DNA of 5,581 nucleotides from Oscillospiraceae bacterium. Its GTDB lineage: Bacteria; Bacillota_A; Clostridia; Oscillospirales; CAG-272. Shown one piece after another: positions 4,350 through 5,581 of this stretch. The stretch lies in the NCBI GenBank assembly GCA_015064195.1, contig SVSO01000202.1, positions 1-5,581 of the forward strand. The letters run 5' to 3'. Within the stretch, counting starts at the first letter, position 1; the number at the start of each line of letters is the position of its first letter. Made by a program: the position numbers and the translations under genes. The notes below the pieces were generated by a model that searched no databases, was not told where the DNA came from, and was given only the letters and a program-made list of their open reading frames with translations.

Positions 4350-5581
4350 TTACAGATTGAACGCGATCTCGATGTCGCGGACTTCCTCGGGCTTGATCTT
4401 GACCACCGCTTTGCCGAGAGATGCGGTGTCGATGACGGATTTCGCGCTGTATTCCATGACCTCCAGCCGGTCGAAGGCGTTGAGCAGAGACGTGCCGCCC
4501 ACGATCACGCAGTCGTTTTCGATGATGCAGACGGGATTCTTGATGGAAATCTCATCCGCCAGAAGTGCAGGCTGCATGAAGGACGAGCCGAAGGGGAATT
4601 TGCGCACGTTTTTCAGCATGATGTAGCTTTCGGGGATGAGGCGTGCATCGAATACCGCATCGGTGATGGCAAATGCCATGATGTGCGGCGGATGGGCGCA
4701 GATGATGGACTTGATCTCCGGATGCTTTTTGTAGATCTCCGTGTGAAGTGCCACCGAGCGGGAGGGATTTTTGCCGTGCTCCTTGTAGCCGTCCTCAATG
4801 CGCACCAGATCCTCGGGGCGCAGGTATTTTCTGTCCATGGAATAGGGCGTGATGATGAACGAGCCGTCGGACAGCTTCTTGGAGAAGGTGCCCTGAGAGC
4901 TGGTGAACAGCTGATTGTCGTAAGCGCGGTGGATCAGCTCGCACATTTCCCGGCGGGCATCCAGCTCCTCGCTGGAATGGACGCGTGGGATGAACTCGTC
5001 CATTTTCGGATCGCATTTCTGCTTGTAGATGGCGGTGTGCTTTTCCGAGAGATGATGCGGTTCCATGCCGAGGGTGCGGGCGTTGATCTCAAGGCGTGCG
5101 CTGTAATCGAGGGTCTCGAAGGTCATGAACGCGCGGAACAGATCCGATGCGCCGATGACGACGCCGTGATTTTCCAGCATGACGGTATTCGCACCGGCTG
5201 CGAATTCCGCGGCGATCTTTTCGCCCAGCAGCTGACTGCCGGGGAGGGCATATTCAGCCATACGGATGTCACCGCAGATGTAGCGTGCATCGGGGGTCAG
5301 ATCGGTGCTGGGAATTTCACGGACGACGCTGAATGCTACCAGTGCCGGCGGATGGGCATGAAGCACTGCCTTGATATCGGGGCGAGCTTCGTAAATGGCG
5401 AGATGGAAGGGATATTCGCTGGAGGGCTTGTGGGGGCCGACGATGGTGCCGTCCTTGTGAATCTGCATGATATCTTCCCGGCGGAGCGAGCCTTTGTCAA
5501 CGCCGGAGGGGGAGATCCAGACAACGCCGTCCGGATCGCAGATGGAGAGATTGCCGCCGGAGGTGGTGGTCATGCCGTAGC
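4350..5581 (-). CDS. Tandem-domain class II aldolase/adducin family protein (5' end outside window)
   Basis: The frame is open to the right edge; reading in from base 5579 it gives Y-G-M-T-T-T-S-G-G-N-L-S, so the methionine at 5573 is internal and the true start lies beyond the window. Numbering from that Met, two class II aldolase domains follow each other. Domain 1 (to about 190) has SGGNLS (5-10), SPSG (21-24), catalytic-type E53 in SSEYPFH, zinc ligands H72 and H74 in LHAHPP, and H136 in ENHG: a complete fuculose-phosphate/ribulose-phosphate aldolase or epimerase site. Domain 2 (about 205-385) keeps the fold motifs (GTFS 228-231, LRPEDL 251-256, CAHPP 292-296, ENDC 352-355) but has T229 for the Asn, S273 for the Glu, and C292, H294 and D354 where domain 1 has three His. 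Domain 1 probably acts on a phosphorylated sugar and domain 2 is likely structural or regulatory. Substrate unknown; cytoplasmic. Confidence 0.88.
   Translation of the reverse strand, partial: YGMTTTSGGNLSICDPDGVVWISPSGVDKGSLRREDIMQIHKDGTIVGPHKPSSEYPFHLAIYEARPDIKAVLHAHPPALVAFSVVREIPSTDLTPDARYICGDIRMAEYALPGSQLLGEKIAAEFAAGANTVMLENHGVVIGASDLFRAFMTFETLDYSARLEINARTLGMEPHHLSEKHTAIYKQKCDPKMDEFIPRVHSSEELDARREMCELIHRAYDNQLFTSSQGTFSKKLSDGSFIITPYSMDRKYLRPEDLVRIEDGYKEHGKNPSRSVALHTEIYKKHPEIKSIICAHPPHIMAFAITDAVFDARLIPESYIMLKNVRKFPFGSSFMQPALLADEISIKNPVCIIENDCVIVGGTSLLNAFDRLEVMEYSAKSVIDTASLGKAVVKIKPEEVRDIEIAFNL

Overview
The window looks like a chromosomal housekeeping segment from a moderately GC-rich, low-GC-lineage Gram-positive relative (class Clostridia, probably an Oscillospiraceae/Ruminococcaceae-type gut bacterium). 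This is inferred from Clostridia-like protein sequences, Shine-Dalgarno sites, a canonical sigma-A promoter, rho-independent terminators and an intergenic region made of small palindromes. No phage, CRISPR, tRNA or rRNA gene or transposase is visible.

Layout: (1) 1-143, the 3' end of a + strand gene, probably an AIR-synthase (PurM)-like protein. (2) 144-476, a 333-base intergenic stretch that is a mosaic of hairpins and one near-exact direct repeat. (3) 477-1833, a tight + strand pair: a ribokinase-like PfkB sugar kinase and, one base later, the RuvX/YqgF nuclease. (4) A shared hairpin terminator at 1840-1866. (5) 1873-2832, a - strand membrane-anchored SGNH/GDSL hydrolase with a TTG start and a very good promoter (TTGCAG-17-TATAAT). 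(6) 2833-2917, an AT-rich divergent spacer. (7) 2918-4324, a + strand pair: the epoxyqueuosine reductase QueH and a YgjP-like zinc metallopeptidase whose ribosome binding site overlaps the queH stop. (8) A terminator at 4306-4345 with the metallopeptidase stop codon in its loop. (9) 4350 to the right edge, a - strand protein of two tandem class II aldolase/adducin domains, open at its 5' end.

The genes do not form one pathway. They are four or five short transcription units for sugar phosphorylation or aldol cleavage (ribokinase, class II aldolase), rRNA/DNA processing (RuvX), tRNA queuosine modification (QueH), an envelope hydrolase and a putative protease. Convergent pairs share bidirectional hairpin terminators.

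Three things deserve a second look: the aldolase protein, whose second domain has lost most of the catalytic and metal-binding residues kept in the first; the 3' end of queH, where a roughly 30-residue tail is encoded almost entirely by nested perfect palindromes; and the hairpin mosaic upstream of the kinase, which shares a TTCGCAGAG stem motif with the queH tail. I see no convincing undescribed multi-gene system.
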